A DNA stretch of 64,000 nt from Novosphingobium mangrovisedimenti (lineage in GTDB: Bacteria > Pseudomonadota > Alphaproteobacteria > Sphingomonadales > Sphingomonadaceae): positions 62,001 to 126,000 of the forward strand of contig NZ_JANZXA010000003.1 of assembly GCF_025153475.1 (NCBI RefSeq). The letters run 5' to 3'. This document shows, in pieces, positions 27,229-40,137 of the stretch. Within the stretch, counting starts at the first letter, position 1. Every line of letters begins with the position of its first letter. Below the pieces are notes generated by a model, which worked only from the letters and a program-made list of their open reading frames with translations, had not been told where the DNA came from and did no database searches. Made by a program: the position numbers and the translations under genes.

Positions 27229-27301
27229 GTCCGTACGCCATCTTCCCCACCCTCTCGTCGTCTCGCGAAGGCGGGCGTGGCGAGAGGGGCGGGCTTCCCG
27301 A

Positions 27302-28153
27302 TCAGGTCTCGCCTGTCTCCACGGGCCGGGCTGGATTGCTGATCCATTCGCTCCACGAGCCGGGATAGAGCCGGGCGCCGGGCATTCCCGCGATTTCCAT
27401 GGCGAGCGCGTTGTGGCACGCGGTGACGCCCGATCCGCAGCTCAGCACGGCGGGCTTGCCGCCCAGCAGCGCGTGGAAATCCGCAGCGAGTTCGGAGGCC
27501 GGGCGAAACAGGCCGTCGGGCCCGAGATTGTCCCGGAAGAAGCGGTTGCGTGCGCCGGGAATGTGTCCTGACACCGGGTCGATCGGATTGGGATCGCCCC
27601 GGAAACGCGAAGGATCGCGTGCATCGAGCACTTGCGCCTCACGGCCTTCGATGTTTTTCAGCACCGCCGCTGCATTGACGGGCGCGCCCACCAGCGGGTC
27701 GCCGGCTTCGAAATCGCCGGTCGGGGTCGGGCCGGGCTCGGTCGTATCGAGCGGCAGGCCCGCGGCGATCCAGGCAGGCTTGCCGCCGTCGAGCACCGCG
27801 ACCTGGGCATGCCCCATCCAGCGCAGCAGCCACCAGGCCCGCGCCGCCCAGGCGCCGCCATGGCTGTCATAGACGACGACCTGCTGGCCCTTGCGCAGGC
27901 CGAGCGAGCGCAACCACGCAGCCAGCGCCACTCGTGCGGGCAACGGATGGCGTCCGTTGGTACCATCCGGCGGTCCGGCGAGGTCGTTGTCGAGATGGGC
28001 ATAGCGCGCGCCCGGCAGGTGCCCCCTGGCATAGAGCGAGGGGCCCTTGTCCGGCGCTCCCAGTTCGAACTCGCAGTCGATCAGCAGAATGTCGCTGCCT
28101 GCCGCGAGCAGGTGCTGGAGCTGTGCCACGCTGATCAGGGTTTCCCACGTCAT
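27302..28153 (-). CDS. sseA: 3-mercaptopyruvate sulfurtransferase (two-domain rhodanese)
   Basis: 283 residues with two rhodanese domains. The N-terminal domain (1-140) has YDSHGG where the active cysteine would be, so it is structural. The C-terminal domain has catalytic Cys239 in CGSGVTA, the loop that marks mercaptopyruvate sulfurtransferases rather than thiosulfate ones. HLPGARYAHLDNDL and SGHIPGARNRFF are the typical CDC25-like segments. ATG 28153 (MTWETLISV) is preferred over the frame's earlier start at 28207. Confidence 0.9.
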   Translation of the reverse strand: MTWETLISVAQLQHLLAAGSDILLIDCEFELGAPDKGPSLYARGHLPGARYAHLDNDLAGPPDGTNGRHPLPARVALAAWLRSLGLRKGQQVVVYDSHGGAWAARAWWLLRWMGHAQVAVLDGGKPAWIAAGLPLDTTEPGPTPTGDFEAGDPLVGAPVNAAAVLKNIEGREAQVLDARDPSRFRGDPNPIDPVSGHIPGARNRFFRDNLGPDGLFRPASELAADFHALLGGKPAVLSCGSGVTACHNALAMEIAGMPGARLYPGSWSEWISNPARPVETGET

Positions 28154-28620
28154 GTTCTTACCCCGGCAGCGCTGCGATCTTGTCGATAGTCCCGCCGCTG
28201 GCGGCAAGCAGCGCGCGGTACGTTGCCGGACGGGTCCTGTCCAGACCCGCGCCGCCGGGCATGGGGGGAAGCGCCTTCACGCCGCGACAGTGCGTGCACA
28301 CAGGCCGGAATCGCTTGCGCGTGCCACGCGGGCGCAGCGCATGGCGGGCCGGGCGGCCTTGCGCCCAAGTCGCGAAGGCGGGATTCGAGCATGCGCACCT
28401 GTGCCCCTTGATGCCCCTGGGGGAGGACGGTCAATATCCTGCAGAACATAGGCAGGACCTGCGAAGACAAGGTTAAGCTTGTTGCTTTCTATGACCTTTC
28501 CGGCATCGATCCATGTCGTGTCATGTCCATGTTTCGCAACGTTCTTTTCGGGTTCGGGATTTGGCTGGACATAGCAGGTTTCCGTGGGAAAACCGGGGCA
28601 ATCAGGAACAAGGAAACCCC
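28154..28620. other. 467-bp gap without a recognised gene
   Basis: Shared upstream region of the divergent sseA and S46 peptidase genes. It is G+C-rich up to about 28430 and more A+T-rich close to the peptidase start. Short frames in it lack protein features. The promoters of both genes should be here, but no box is clear enough to call. Confidence 0.5.
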
Positions 28621-30672
28621 ATGACGACCCGTTCGCTTTCCCTGCTTGCCGGCACCGCTGCATTGCTGGCGTTCACCTCCTCGTCCGCGCGGGCGGACGA
28701 AGGCATGTGGACCTTCGACGGCTTTCCGCGTGCAAAAATGGAGGCCGACTACGGCTGGGCGCCCGACCAGGCCTGGCTCGACAAGGTCCGCAACGCCGCC
28801 GTGCGCCTGACCGGCGGTTGCTCGGCCAGCTTCGTGTCGGGCAATGGCCTGATCCTCACCAACCACCACTGCGTCGCCTCCTGCCTGTTCGACAATTCGA
28901 CGGGCGAGGATGACCTTCTCGACCATGGCTTCATCGCTGCGCGCCTGTCCGACGAGAAGAAGTGCCCCGGCCAGCAGGCCGAAGTGGTCACGAAGGTCAT
29001 CGACGTGACCGGCGACGTGAAGAAGGCGATCGGCTCGCTCGCCGGCGAAGCGCTGACCAAGGCGCGCGATGCGCGGATTGCCGAGATCGAAGCCGGCAAT
29101 TGCACCGACCGCGAGACTACCCGCTGCCAGGTCGTCACCCTGTTCGGCGGCGGGCAGTACAAGCTCTATACCTACCGCAAGTATTCCGACGTGCGGCTGG
29201 TCTGGGCGCCCGAGGACAGGGCTGCGACGTTCGGCGGCGATCCCGACAATTTCAACTACCCGCGTTACAGTCTCGATGGTTCGTTCCTGCGGGCCTACGA
29301 GAACGGCAAGCCGGTCAGGACGCCGAACCATCTCAAGTGGAACCCGCGCGGGCCCGAAGAAGGCGAAGTCACCTTCGTTGTCGGCAATCCGGGGTCGACG
29401 TCGCGCCTGTACACCCAGAGCCAGCTCGCATTCGAAAGAGAAGTGCGCCTGCCAGCGATCGTTACCACCTATTCTGAACTGCGCGGCAGGCTGATTCGCG
29501 CCATGCAGGAAAGCCCCGAGCACGAACGCGAAGGGCTCGACATGCTGAACGGCGTGGAGAACAGCCTGAAGGTCTACATCGGCCGCATGAACGCGCTGAA
29601 CGATCCGGCGTTCACCGGCAAGCTGGCGGCGGCCGAGGCCGACCTCAAGGCGAGGAGCGCGGGCAAGGCCGGTATCGGAGACCCGTGGAGCGACATGGAC
29701 AAGGCCGTGCAGGCTTACCGCAAGCTCTACTTTGCAAGCCGTTCGATCGCGCCGTCGGGCGATCTCTATCACTATGCCCGGACGCTGGTGATGGGTGCTG
29801 CCGAACGCGCCAAGCCGAATGCCGAGCGCCTGCCCGGCTATACCGACAGCGCATTGCCGCTCACCGAGAAGCGGTTGCTCGATGCCGCGCCGGTCTATTC
29901 ATGGCTCGATGAACTGCGCCTGGGATGGAGCCTGTCGAAGGCGCGCGAATACCTCGGCGTCGATGATCCCGATACCAGGCTGCTGCTCGGCAAGGAAAGC
30001 CCCGAGGGGCTGGCGCAGCGTCTGGTCTCGGGCACGAAGCTGGCCGACCCGGCCTATCGCAAGCAGCTTTGGGACGGCGGCGAGGCCGCGATCGCGGCTT
30101 CGGACGATCCGATGATCGTCTATGCCCGCAAGCTGGAGGCGCGGCAGCGCGAACTGGAGAAGCAGGTCGACGAGGCGTATGCGGGACCGGCTACGGCCGC
30201 TGCGGCGAAGCTCACCGATGCCCGCTTCGCGGCCTATGGCGATACGATCTATCCCGATGCCACGTTCACCCTGCGCATCAGTTACGGCAAGGTCGCGGGC
30301 TGGTCCGAACGGGGCAGGCCGGTGCCGTTTCAGACCGTGATCGGCGGAACCTTCGATCGCGCCACCGGCGCACCGCCGTTCGATGTGGCCCCCGCCTTCG
30401 CCGCGAAGGAAAAGCAGATCGACAAGGCGGTGACCTATGATTTCGTCTCCACCAACGACATCATCGGCGGCAATTCCGGTTCGCCGGTGATCGACAAGGC
30501 GGGCACGGTGATTGGCGCGGCCTTCGACGGCAATATCCACTCGCTGGGTGGCAACTACGGCTATGATCCGGTGCTGAACCGCACGGTGACCGTTTCTGCG
30601 GCCGCGCTGCAGGAAGCGCTGGAGACGATCTATCCCTCTCCGCGACTGGTCAGGGAACTGGCCGGAAAGTAA
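28621..30672 (+). CDS. S46 family dipeptidyl-peptidase (DPP7-like)
   Basis: 683 residues with signal peptide MTTRSLSLLAGTAALLAFTS (cleavage near ARA). The serine-protease triad is visible as His in LTNHHCV, Asp in GGDPDNFNYPR and Ser in GGNSGSPV, with a long helical insert between the beta barrels as in S46 enzymes. The residue that decides P1 preference lies in FDGN, where the position that is Arg in DPP11 is Gly. By family knowledge this points to DPP7-like cleavage after hydrophobic residues, not after Asp/Glu. It is periplasmic and probably used for peptide nutrition. The frame begins at 28513, but the signal peptide fixes ATG 28621. Confidence 0.9.
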   Translation: MTTRSLSLLAGTAALLAFTSSSARADEGMWTFDGFPRAKMEADYGWAPDQAWLDKVRNAAVRLTGGCSASFVSGNGLILTNHHCVASCLFDNSTGEDDLLDHGFIAARLSDEKKCPGQQAEVVTKVIDVTGDVKKAIGSLAGEALTKARDARIAEIEAGNCTDRETTRCQVVTLFGGGQYKLYTYRKYSDVRLVWAPEDRAATFGGDPDNFNYPRYSLDGSFLRAYENGKPVRTPNHLKWNPRGPEEGEVTFVVGNPGSTSRLYTQSQLAFEREVRLPAIVTTYSELRGRLIRAMQESPEHEREGLDMLNGVENSLKVYIGRMNALNDPAFTGKLAAAEADLKARSAGKAGIGDPWSDMDKAVQAYRKLYFASRSIAPSGDLYHYARTLVMGAAERAKPNAERLPGYTDSALPLTEKRLLDAAPVYSWLDELRLGWSLSKAREYLGVDDPDTRLLLGKESPEGLAQRLVSGTKLADPAYRKQLWDGGEAAIAASDDPMIVYARKLEARQRELEKQVDEAYAGPATAAAAKLTDARFAAYGDTIYPDATFTLRISYGKVAGWSERGRPVPFQTVIGGTFDRATGAPPFDVAPAFAAKEKQIDKAVTYDFVSTNDIIGGNSGSPVIDKAGTVIGAAFDGNIHSLGGNYGYDPVLNRTVTVSAAALQEALETIYPSPRLVRELAGK

Positions 30673-30789
30673 CGGCATGAAGGGGGGCGGTTTCGGCCGC
30701 CCCCAAACCGTTCAGCATGGATAGCGCTTGCCCGGTGCCGAGGCAGCTCGTCCGGGATTTGCCGCCGGCCGCGTGGGCCGGCGCGCGGT

Positions 30790-32004
<1,215 letters not shown>

Positions 32005-32006
32005 GG

Positions 32007-32046
32007 GGAGACCTGCTGATATAAAGAAAACTTTATGTGTGTCTCC
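32007..32046 (-). promoter_or_regulatory. nested-hairpin leader of metK
   Basis: In the 47-bp lnt-metK gap, outer arms 32007-32012 and 32041-32046 form a perfect 6-bp stem (GGAGAC/GTCTCC). Inside, 32021-32026 and 32031-32036 form a second perfect 6-bp stem (ATAAAG/CTTTAT, loop of 4). The outer stem ends 2 bases before the metK ATG and hides the only ribosome-binding region. It does not match the SAM/SAH riboswitch pattern I remember from other Alphaproteobacteria. Confidence 0.6.
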
Positions 32047-32051
32047 GAGCT

Positions 32052-33734
32052 CTACCTGCGCGGACGGCGCAGTGCAACCATGGAAAGTGCCGCGAGGCCC
32101 AGCAGGGCGGCGAATATCAGCGGCAGGGCATTGCCGTATCGGGCGAATGGCGTCGGCTCGTGCGGTGGCGGGATTCGTCCATCGATGCGCTGCGCGACGT
32201 GGCGGGGAACGGCAGCGCGCACGATACCGTCGGCGTCGATCACCGCGCTGATCCCGTTGGTGGTCGACCGCAGCACCGGCAGCCCTTCCTCGATCGCCCT
32301 GAGGCGGGCCTGCGCCAGATGCTGGGGCGGACCCCACGCGCCGAACCAGCCGTCGTTGGAGGGGTTGTATATGTAGTCGGGCCGGTTCAGCGGATCGACG
32401 ACTTCACCGCTGAACACGATCTCGTAGCAGATCTGGATCCCGGCCTCGCCCCAGGCGCCGAGGTCGTATGTGCGCGGGCCCGGGCCCGGCCAGAAGTCGA
32501 GCGCGCCTGCCACAAAGCGCGAGGCGCCGAGCGGTTCGAGCAGCCAGCGCAGCGGCAGGTACTCGCCGAAAGGAACGAGGTGGGCCTTGGAATAGCCGGC
32601 GACAATATCGCCCTTGCCGTCGATGGCGGTCACCGAATTGCGCGCGGCGATGCCTTCGTCGTCCTTCATCACCAGGTCTACCGCGCCGGTGAGCAGCAGT
32701 CCGTAGGGTCCGATGACCGAGCCGATTCGCTCGCGTGCGATCATGGGGTCGGCACCGAAGGTGTAGAGGCGGTAGAGGTAGGGTGGATAGCCGTCGCGAA
32801 GGTAGTCGCCCAGCCCCGATTCCGGCCAGAATACCACGCGCTTCTCCCCCGGGGTGCGTGGCAGCGAGAGGCGGGCCAGTTTGAGGAAGTTGGCTTCATA
32901 GTATCGGGGGTCGTCGACGATCTCCTGTCGTAGGTCGGGCTGGACCAGCGTGAAGCGCACGGCGCCCTCCTCGCGTCGGACCCACGGGTCGGGTTCGATC
33001 ATGAGCGCGCTCAGCGCTGCCGCGATTGCCAGCGCCGGCAGGGCCCAGATCCAGCGCCGTGGCGCCGTCGTGGCATGCATGCCCGCGCGCAGGAAAAGGC
33101 CGGGCAGGCCTGCCAGCAGGACCAGCAGGCCGGACAGTCCGTAAGTGCCGATCCATGGCGTTACCAGCGCCAGTCCGCGTGTCTGGAACTGGCCGAGCAG
33201 CGCGATTCCGATCGGGTTCCAGGCGAATCCGGTGAAGACCCAGGCGCGCATCCACTCGGTGACGATCCACGCCGAAGCGAAAGCAAGGACGAGTGCGAGG
33301 AAGGTTCCGGTTCCGCTGCGCCCGGCCGCGCGCGCGCGGTCGGGGCGGATCACGAGCCACGCCGCCAGCGTCGCCAGTGCCGGATAGATCGCAAGGTAAA
33401 ACGAGAGCAGCACGACCGCTATACCGCCCAGCCATGCGGGCATGTTCGCCTGATAGGTGAAGGCGGTCGCGATCCAGTTGTCGCCCAGGGTGAAATGGCC
33501 GAGTCCGAAGCACCAGCCGATCATGAGGGCGCCGCGCGCCGTGCCCGTGCGCGAGACGATCTCAAGCAGCAAGGCTATTCCCAGCAAGGTCAGCGGCCAC
33601 AACGACAACGGCTGGAAGCCGCAGGCGGCGATCGCTCCGGCCATAATCGCGAAGCCCGCCGTCGTCAGGCGGGGAAAGCGCGCAAGCGGCGGTGGGATTT
33701 TCGGGAAGGGCAGGGCGCGCCGGGGAGAATGCAT
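32052..33734 (-). CDS. lnt: apolipoprotein N-acyltransferase
   Basis: 560 residues. The N-terminal ~220 residues hold six or seven membrane segments. The nitrilase-like periplasmic domain has the catalytic triad Glu in [11 protein letters not shown], Lys in [15 protein letters not shown] and Cys in [10 protein letters not shown]. One more membrane helix is at the C terminus ([19 protein letters not shown]). It adds the third acyl chain to lipoproteins in the inner membrane, so it would mature the cytochrome c and the Ala-rich lipoprotein in this window. It lies 47 bp ahead of metK on the same strand. Confidence 0.93.
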   Translation of the reverse strand: MHSPRRALPFPKIPPPLARFPRLTTAGFAIMAGAIAACGFQPLSLWPLTLLGIALLLEIVSRTGTARGALMIGWCFGLGHFTLGDNWIATAFTYQANMPAWLGGIAVVLLSFYLAIYPALATLAAWLVIRPDRARAAGRSGTGTFLALVLAFASAWIVTEWMRAWVFTGFAWNPIGIALLGQFQTRGLALVTPWIGTYGLSGLLVLLAGLPGLFLRAGMHATTAPRRWIWALPALAIAAALSALMIEPDPWVRREEGAVRFTLVQPDLRQEIVDDPRYYEANFLKLARLSLPRTPGEKRVVFWPESGLGDYLRDGYPPYLYRLYTFGADPMIARERIGSVIGPYGLLLTGAVDLVMKDDEGIAARNSVTAIDGKGDIVAGYSKAHLVPFGEYLPLRWLLEPLGASRFVAGALDFWPGPGPRTYDLGAWGEAGIQICYEIVFSGEVVDPLNRPDYIYNPSNDGWFGAWGPPQHLAQARLRAIEEGLPVLRSTTNGISAVIDADGIVRAAVPRHVAQRIDGRIPPPHEPTPFARYGNALPLIFAALLGLAALSMVALRRPRR

Positions 33735-33807
33735 CGGCGCCGGGTTGTAAGCCCGCCCGGCAGCGACGCAAGCGAAGTTGCGCGCGCCGGGCCTGACTGT
33801 CGTAAAC

Positions 33808-34581
33808 TCAGCCGTTTACGGTTTCGAGCGTACCGCCCGCATCGTCCGCCGGAGGAGCGGTCTTGCGCGTACGGCGGCGCTTGGGCTTTTCCTCGGCCAC
33901 TTCGTCGCCACTGTCGGCGGCAGCCTTCTTCGGCTTTGTTTCCTTGGCGGAAATCGCCGGCGGAAGCGTGGCCGGGTCGAGGTTGCCTTCGGGCTCGTTG
34001 CCCTCGGACGGGGCCTCTGCGTCTTCGCCCTCGTCGGTGTCGCGCGTGCGGCGGCGCGGCTTGCGCGGCTTGGGGGCGCGTGCGTTCCGCACGAACGGGT
34101 TCTCGGCCGGTTCGTAGATCGAACCTTCCTCGTCGACCGCTTCGCTGGCGTTGCTTTCGCCTTGGTCGGCGTCGGACCGTTCCTCGGACGAAGCGTGCTC
34201 GCGCGGTTCGCGTTCGCTGCGTTCGCCACGAGGGGCGCGGTCGTACCGACTGCCCTCGCCCCGACTGCCCTCGCCATCGCCCGAACCGGCATCCTCGCCG
34301 CTTTCCTGCTGACGATCGTCCCGGCGCGGCTGGCGTGCCTCTTCCTGGCGCTGCTTCTGGTCGGCGATGACGCGGAAGTAGTGATCGGCGAACTGGAGGT
34401 AGTATTCCTCCTGAACCCGGTCGCCGTTGAGATGCGCGTCGTGCGCCAGCTTCTTGTACTTCTCCAGCAGCTGCGGAGCGTTGCCCCGTGCCCTGCTGTC
34501 GATACGGTTCATCTGCTGACCGCCCTGCTGGCGATTGTTACCGCGGCCACGCCTGCGGTTGTTACCACGATTGTTATTCAA
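33808..34581 (-). CDS. DUF4167 family protein
   Basis: 257 residues from a TTG start at 34581 preceded by GAGGAAAA. The N terminus MNNNRGNNRRRGRGNNRQQG and the helical core NRIDSRARGNAPQLLEKYKK...AHDAHLNGDRVQEEYYLQFA are the DUF4167 signature. The rest is a long low-complexity acidic/basic tail of Arg, Glu, Ser and Lys-Pro-rich blocks, probably disordered. The Asn/Arg-rich start suggests RNA binding. The family is widespread in Alphaproteobacteria and commonly found near prmC and prfA, as here. Function unknown. A downstream ATG (MNRIDSR) is an alternative start. Confidence 0.85.
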   Translation of the reverse strand: MNNNRGNNRRRGRGNNRQQGGQQMNRIDSRARGNAPQLLEKYKKLAHDAHLNGDRVQEEYYLQFADHYFRVIADQKQRQEEARQPRRDDRQQESGEDAGSGDGEGSRGEGSRYDRAPRGERSEREPREHASSEERSDADQGESNASEAVDEEGSIYEPAENPFVRNARAPKPRKPRRRTRDTDEGEDAEAPSEGNEPEGNLDPATLPPAISAKETKPKKAAADSGDEVAEEKPKRRRTRKTAPPADDAGGTLETVNG

Positions 34582-34814
34582 GGATAATTTTCCTCAAAAC
34601 CCCTGGCATGAGATCGGACCATCTGGCCGAATAGCCGTACATCATATGATCACGGCACGCCCCCCGGTTGCCGAGACTTCCACATCTGCCTTGCCGCGGT
34701 GCCCATACCGCGACCGCTTGCAAATAATGGAGGTGAACCGGGCATGGGAATTTCCGTCCATTAGCCCGTTCACGTAATCCTTAAGCATTCCAGGCCGGAA
34801 TTCCAAGTGAAATC

Positions 34815-35668
34815 TTATGCAACATGGCCTGTTTCCGCAGAAAAAGCGACGACTCGGGCGCGTCCTGCCAGATCGCGATGAAGCCTCGATGTCAGTCCCG
34901 CCCATGCGCCGATTTCCGCCACGGCCCCGGCCTGGCGGTATCCGATTTCGACGAGGGCGAGCCCTTGCGGGGCCAGCAGAGCGGGCAATTGCGGGATTAG
35001 GATCCGATAGGCGTCGAGGCCTTCCGGACCGGCGAACAGGGCCCCGGCCGGCTCGTGATCGCGCACGACCGGTTCGAGCGCGGCATCGTTTTCGACATAG
35101 GGCGGGTTGGCGAGGATGAGGTCGAACGACGCGCCCAGTCCATGCGCCCAGCCGGGCTGATCCCAGTCGCGCAGGTGGAAGGCCGCGCGTTCCGTCAGTC
35201 CCAGCTTCGCAGCGTTGCGCGCCGCTACCGCCAGGGCATCGGTGCTGCGATCGATGCCGACGCCGGCGGCCTCGGGGAAAAGGCTGAGCGCGGCAAGAAG
35301 CAGCGCACCCGAGCCGGTGCCGCAGTCCAGAATGCGTGCCGGGGGGCTTCCCGCGAAAGCGTCGCGGGCGGCTTCGATCGCGGTTTCGGAATCCGCGCGC
35401 GGGATCAGCACCGCCGGCGTCACCTCCAGTTCCAGCCCATAGAACTCGGCCGTTCCCAGAATATAGGCGACCGGCTCGTTCGCCAGACGCCGCGCCAGAA
35501 GGGGTTCGAAGCCATCGGGAGCCGGGTCGCGCATGTGCCGCAGCAGGAGTTCCGACCGGCTCACCCCGAATGCGGCGGCCATCAGCAGTTCGGCATCGAG
35601 CCGGGCGGTGGAATTGCCCGGGCCCAGCCGTTCGGTAGCGTCACGCAGCCGCGCGGCGACGGTGGTGT

Positions 35669-35672
<4 letters not shown>
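34815..35672 (-). CDS. prmC: release-factor glutamine methyltransferase
   Basis: 285 residues starting at GTG 35672, which overlaps the prfA stop as GTGA. The SAM-binding motif is [16 protein letters not shown] and the catalytic NPPY motif is [12 protein letters not shown]. The N-terminal helical domain includes [11 protein letters not shown] and [20 protein letters not shown]. It methylates the glutamine of the GGQ motif in RF1, whose gene is directly upstream, so the pair works on one pathway. Confidence 0.95.
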
Positions 35673-36735
<1,063 letters not shown>

Positions 36736-36739
<4 letters not shown>

Positions 36740-37980
36740 GACTGAATCGACTGGATGACCTGCTCGACTGCCAGATATTCCGCAGTTGGCTCTGCCGCGC
36801 GCAGGTTGGCGACGGGAACGCCGTCGCGCATGACGAAGGAGACCAGCACCCTGGCATTGACCTTCACGGCCTTGTCGAAGCGCTTGCGCGGGCTTCCGGT
36901 GGCGATCATGTCGGTGTCGATGCCCTGGTGGCGCAAAGCGGTGATGGCCTTTTGCGCATAAGGCAGAGCCGCATCGTCCTCGACCGCCAGGATCGCGGTA
37001 AGCGGCGCTTCGCCTGCCGCGCCGGCCTCTTCCACCAGCATTGCCAGCCGCTCGATCCCGGCGGCCCAGCCCACGGCCGGCGTGTACGGGCCGCCCAGCG
37101 CTTCCATCAGCCCGTCGTAGCGGCCGCCGCCCAGCACGGTACCCTGCGCGCCCAGACGGTCCGTCACGAATTCGAAAGCAGTGTGCCTGTAGTAGTCCAG
37201 ACCGCGCACAAGGGCCGGGGCTCGGACGAAGTCCACCGAGGCGGCCTCGAGCCCTTGTGTCACCTTCCCGAAGAAGTCCTGCGCCTCGCCCGAGAGGAAG
37301 TCGTCGATGCGCGGTGCATCGGCGGTGAAGGGCTTGTCGCGCGGGTCCTTGGAATCGAGGATACGCAGCGGATTGCGTTCGAGGCGCTCCTGCGAATCCT
37401 CGCTGAGCGACGCCTTGTGGTCGCGGAAGTACTCGATCAGCGCGGTACGCCAGGCCTCGCGGCTTTCGGCGTCGCCCAGCGTGTTGAGCTGCAGCGTCAC
37501 GCCTTCGGCAACGCCCAGTTCCTTCAGCAGCTGGTCGGCCATGACCAGCAGTTCCACGTCGGCCATGGGTTCGGCGGCGCCGATGACTTCGGCGTCGATC
37601 TGGTGGAACTGGCGATAGCGCCCCTTCTGCGGGCGCTCGTAACGGAACAGCGGGCCGTGCGTCGCCACCTTGAGCGGCGCATACTGCTTCCAGCCGTTGG
37701 TGAGATAGGCGCGGGCGATGCCGGCGGTGAATTCGGGCCGCAGTGTGAGCGATTCGCCGCCGCGGTCGTCGAACGAATACATTTCCTTGGAAACCACGTC
37801 GGTCGTTTCGCCCAGCGAGCGCGAGAAGACGGCGGTCTTCTCGAAGACCGGCATCTCCACGCGGCGGAAGCGATAGAGCTTGCGCACGCGTTCGAAGGTC
37901 TCGACGACGTGGGCGAACGCTTCGGCATCGGCGCCGAAGATGTCCTGGGTTCCGCGGATGGCTTGAGGTGTACTGCTCAT
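36736..37980 (-). CDS. hisS: histidyl-tRNA synthetase
   Basis: 414 residues beginning [20 protein letters not shown]. Class II motif 2 is [24 protein letters not shown] in the reading frame ([10 protein letters not shown]), and the HisRS signatures [16 protein letters not shown] and [18 protein letters not shown] are present. The C-terminal anticodon-binding domain covers 320-414. It charges tRNA-His in the cytoplasm. It is the first gene of hisS-prfA-prmC, an all-translation operon whose three genes are coupled by two GTGA overlaps. Confidence 0.97.
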
Positions 37981-38084
37981 GGGCGCGCCGCTTAGCCCGA
38001 ATGGGCGCGGCAATAAAGTGGTCGTGAGTCGGGAGCGGGACTGGATGGTTGCCAAATGAAGTAACAGACGCAAAGATGGGCGCA

Positions 38085-40028
38085 ATGAAGCATCTCTCCG
38101 CGGTCGCCACGCTCTCCGCCCTCCTGTTCCTTTCCGCTCCCGCAACGGCGCAGGATCCCTCACGCACGACGCCCATGGCGCCGCCGCTGCCGGCGCCGAT
38201 CCCGGCTGCCAGGGACGTCCCCTATCCGGGCACCATCGCCCTGCAGATCGATGCCAGCGACACCGAACGCGGCGTCTATCGCGTGACCGAGCAGGTGCCG
38301 GTCGCACCCGGGACCGCCAGTCTCACGCTGCTCCAGCCCGGCTGGCTGCCGGGCAATCACTCGGAAACCGGGCCCTATGCCTTGCTGGCGGACATCCACT
38401 TCTATGCCGACGGGAAGGAAATCGGCTGGGACCGCGACACGGTCGCGGTCAACGCCTTCCACCTCTCGCTGCCCGAGGGCACGAAGCAGGTGACCGCGCG
38501 GTTCGTTCACACTTCCCCCGTGCGCTCGAGCGAGGGGCGCGTGACGATGACGCAGGAAATGCTCAACCTGCAGTGGGAGAAGATGAGCCTCTATCCGGCG
38601 GGCCACTACGTGCGCGCCATTCAGGTGAAGCCGACCGTCACGGTGCCGAAGGACTGGACCGTTTATACCGCGCTTGGCGGCATGACGCGTCGCGGCGATA
38701 CGGTGACCTGGAGCGCGACGGACTACGAACGCCTTGTCGATTCGCCGATCTTCGCCGGCATCCACGCGAAGCGCTGGGACCTGGGGCACGACGTCTACCT
38801 CGATGTCGTCGCCGATGAGCCGGAACAGCTCGCGATTGCACCGGAACACCTGCAGACCTACCGCAACCTCGTCGATCAGGCTCTCCTGACCTTTGGCGCG
38901 CGTCACTTCGACCGGTACGATTTCCTACTGGCTCTGACCAACCGCATGGGCGGCATCGGCCTCGAGCACCACCGTTCCAGCGAGAACCAGTACGAACCCA
39001 CGTCGTGGACCGACTGGGACAAGATGGACTGGGATCACAACGTCATCCCGCACGAGTTCACGCATAGCTGGAACGGCAAGTACCGCCGCCCGGCGGACCT
39101 GTGGACGCCCGATTACCAGCAGCCGATGCAGAACACCCTGCTGTGGGTCTACGAAGGCCAGACGCAGTTCTGGGGCTATGTGCTGGCGGCGCGTTCAGGC
39201 GTGCAGAAGAAGGATACCGTGCTTGGCATGTGGGCGGCTGCGGCCGCCAAGTATGCCGAGGGCACGCCCGGTCGCGGCTGGCGGTCGGTGGAGGACACGA
39301 CCGCCGCGCCGCAGCTCAACCGGCGTCGGCCGCTGCCCTATCAGTCGCTGACGCGCAGCGAGGACTATTATGTCGAGGGCGCGCTGACGTGGCTCGAGGC
39401 CGACCAGATCATCCGCAAGGGCACGCATGGCGAGAAGGGGCTCGACGATTTCGCCAGGGCCTTCTTCGGCGTGCGTGATGGCGACTGGGGCGAACTGACG
39501 TACGATTTCGACGAGGTCGTGCGCACGCTCCAGGCGATCTACCCTTACGACTGGGCAAGCTTCCTGCGCACCCGGCTCTACTTCCCCAACCAGCCCGCGC
39601 CGATGAACGGCATCCGGATGGCGGGCTACAAGCTGGTGTGGAAGGACAAGCCCAATCCCTACGAGCAGGGCATCGCCGATGCCCGCGGAACGGTGGATCT
39701 CACCTATTCGCTGGGTTTCGCGCTCGACAAGGAAGGCAGCGTGACATCCACCTTGTGGGATGGCCCGGCCTACAATGCGGGGATCATCAACTGGACCAGG
39801 ATCGTCGCGGTGGACGGCCGCGCCTACAACCAGAACCTGCTCAGGAACGCGATCGTCCAGGCCAAGGAACCGGGGGCGAAGCCGATCGCGCTGCTGGTGA
39901 AGCGGGGCGAGCGCTACGAGACGGTCTCGATCGACTATCACGGAGGGCTGCGCTGGCCTTGGCTGGAAAGCACGACGCCGGGTAAGACGAATGGTCTCGA
40001 TCGTCTGCTTGCGGCCAGGCGCAACTAA
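38085..40028 (+). CDS. M61 family peptidase with PDZ domain
   Basis: 647 residues. The signal peptide is [20 protein letters not shown] with cleavage after TAQ, which fixes the start at 38085 (an ATG at 38076 is close). The N-terminal beta domain covers 60-210. The zinc site is HEFTH in [13 protein letters not shown] with the third ligand Glu in [28 protein letters not shown] is the family's substrate-side loop. A PDZ-like domain is at 540-625. The family includes glycyl aminopeptidases. It is periplasmic and, with the S46 peptidase, forms a peptide-degrading set. Confidence 0.92.
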   Translation: MKHLSAVATLSALLFLSAPATAQDPSRTTPMAPPLPAPIPAARDVPYPGTIALQIDASDTERGVYRVTEQVPVAPGTASLTLLQPGWLPGNHSETGPYALLADIHFYADGKEIGWDRDTVAVNAFHLSLPEGTKQVTARFVHTSPVRSSEGRVTMTQEMLNLQWEKMSLYPAGHYVRAIQVKPTVTVPKDWTVYTALGGMTRRGDTVTWSATDYERLVDSPIFAGIHAKRWDLGHDVYLDVVADEPEQLAIAPEHLQTYRNLVDQALLTFGARHFDRYDFLLALTNRMGGIGLEHHRSSENQYEPTSWTDWDKMDWDHNVIPHEFTHSWNGKYRRPADLWTPDYQQPMQNTLLWVYEGQTQFWGYVLAARSGVQKKDTVLGMWAAAAAKYAEGTPGRGWRSVEDTTAAPQLNRRRPLPYQSLTRSEDYYVEGALTWLEADQIIRKGTHGEKGLDDFARAFFGVRDGDWGELTYDFDEVVRTLQAIYPYDWASFLRTRLYFPNQPAPMNGIRMAGYKLVWKDKPNPYEQGIADARGTVDLTYSLGFALDKEGSVTSTLWDGPAYNAGIINWTRIVAVDGRAYNQNLLRNAIVQAKEPGAKPIALLVKRGERYETVSIDYHGGLRWPWLESTTPGKTNGLDRLLAARRN

Positions 40029-40137
40029 ATTTCGCGCGGGCGAGAAGGCTGTTGCGGTGCAATAAAGGCAAGGCTAAGTCGCGCGCATCTTGATCCATCC
40101 GGTATCTCTTCGTGAGAACCAGTAAAGAAGGGCCATC

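Noticed and set aside
28154..28620. Possible small gene in the 467-bp gap between sseA and the S46 peptidase gene.
   Set aside because: Frames on both strands are Arg/Pro/Gly-rich shadows without a ribosome-binding site or family features.
30681..30704. GC hairpin after the S46 peptidase gene as a terminator.
   Set aside because: The stem is good, but it is followed by CAAACC with no T run, so intrinsic termination is not supported.
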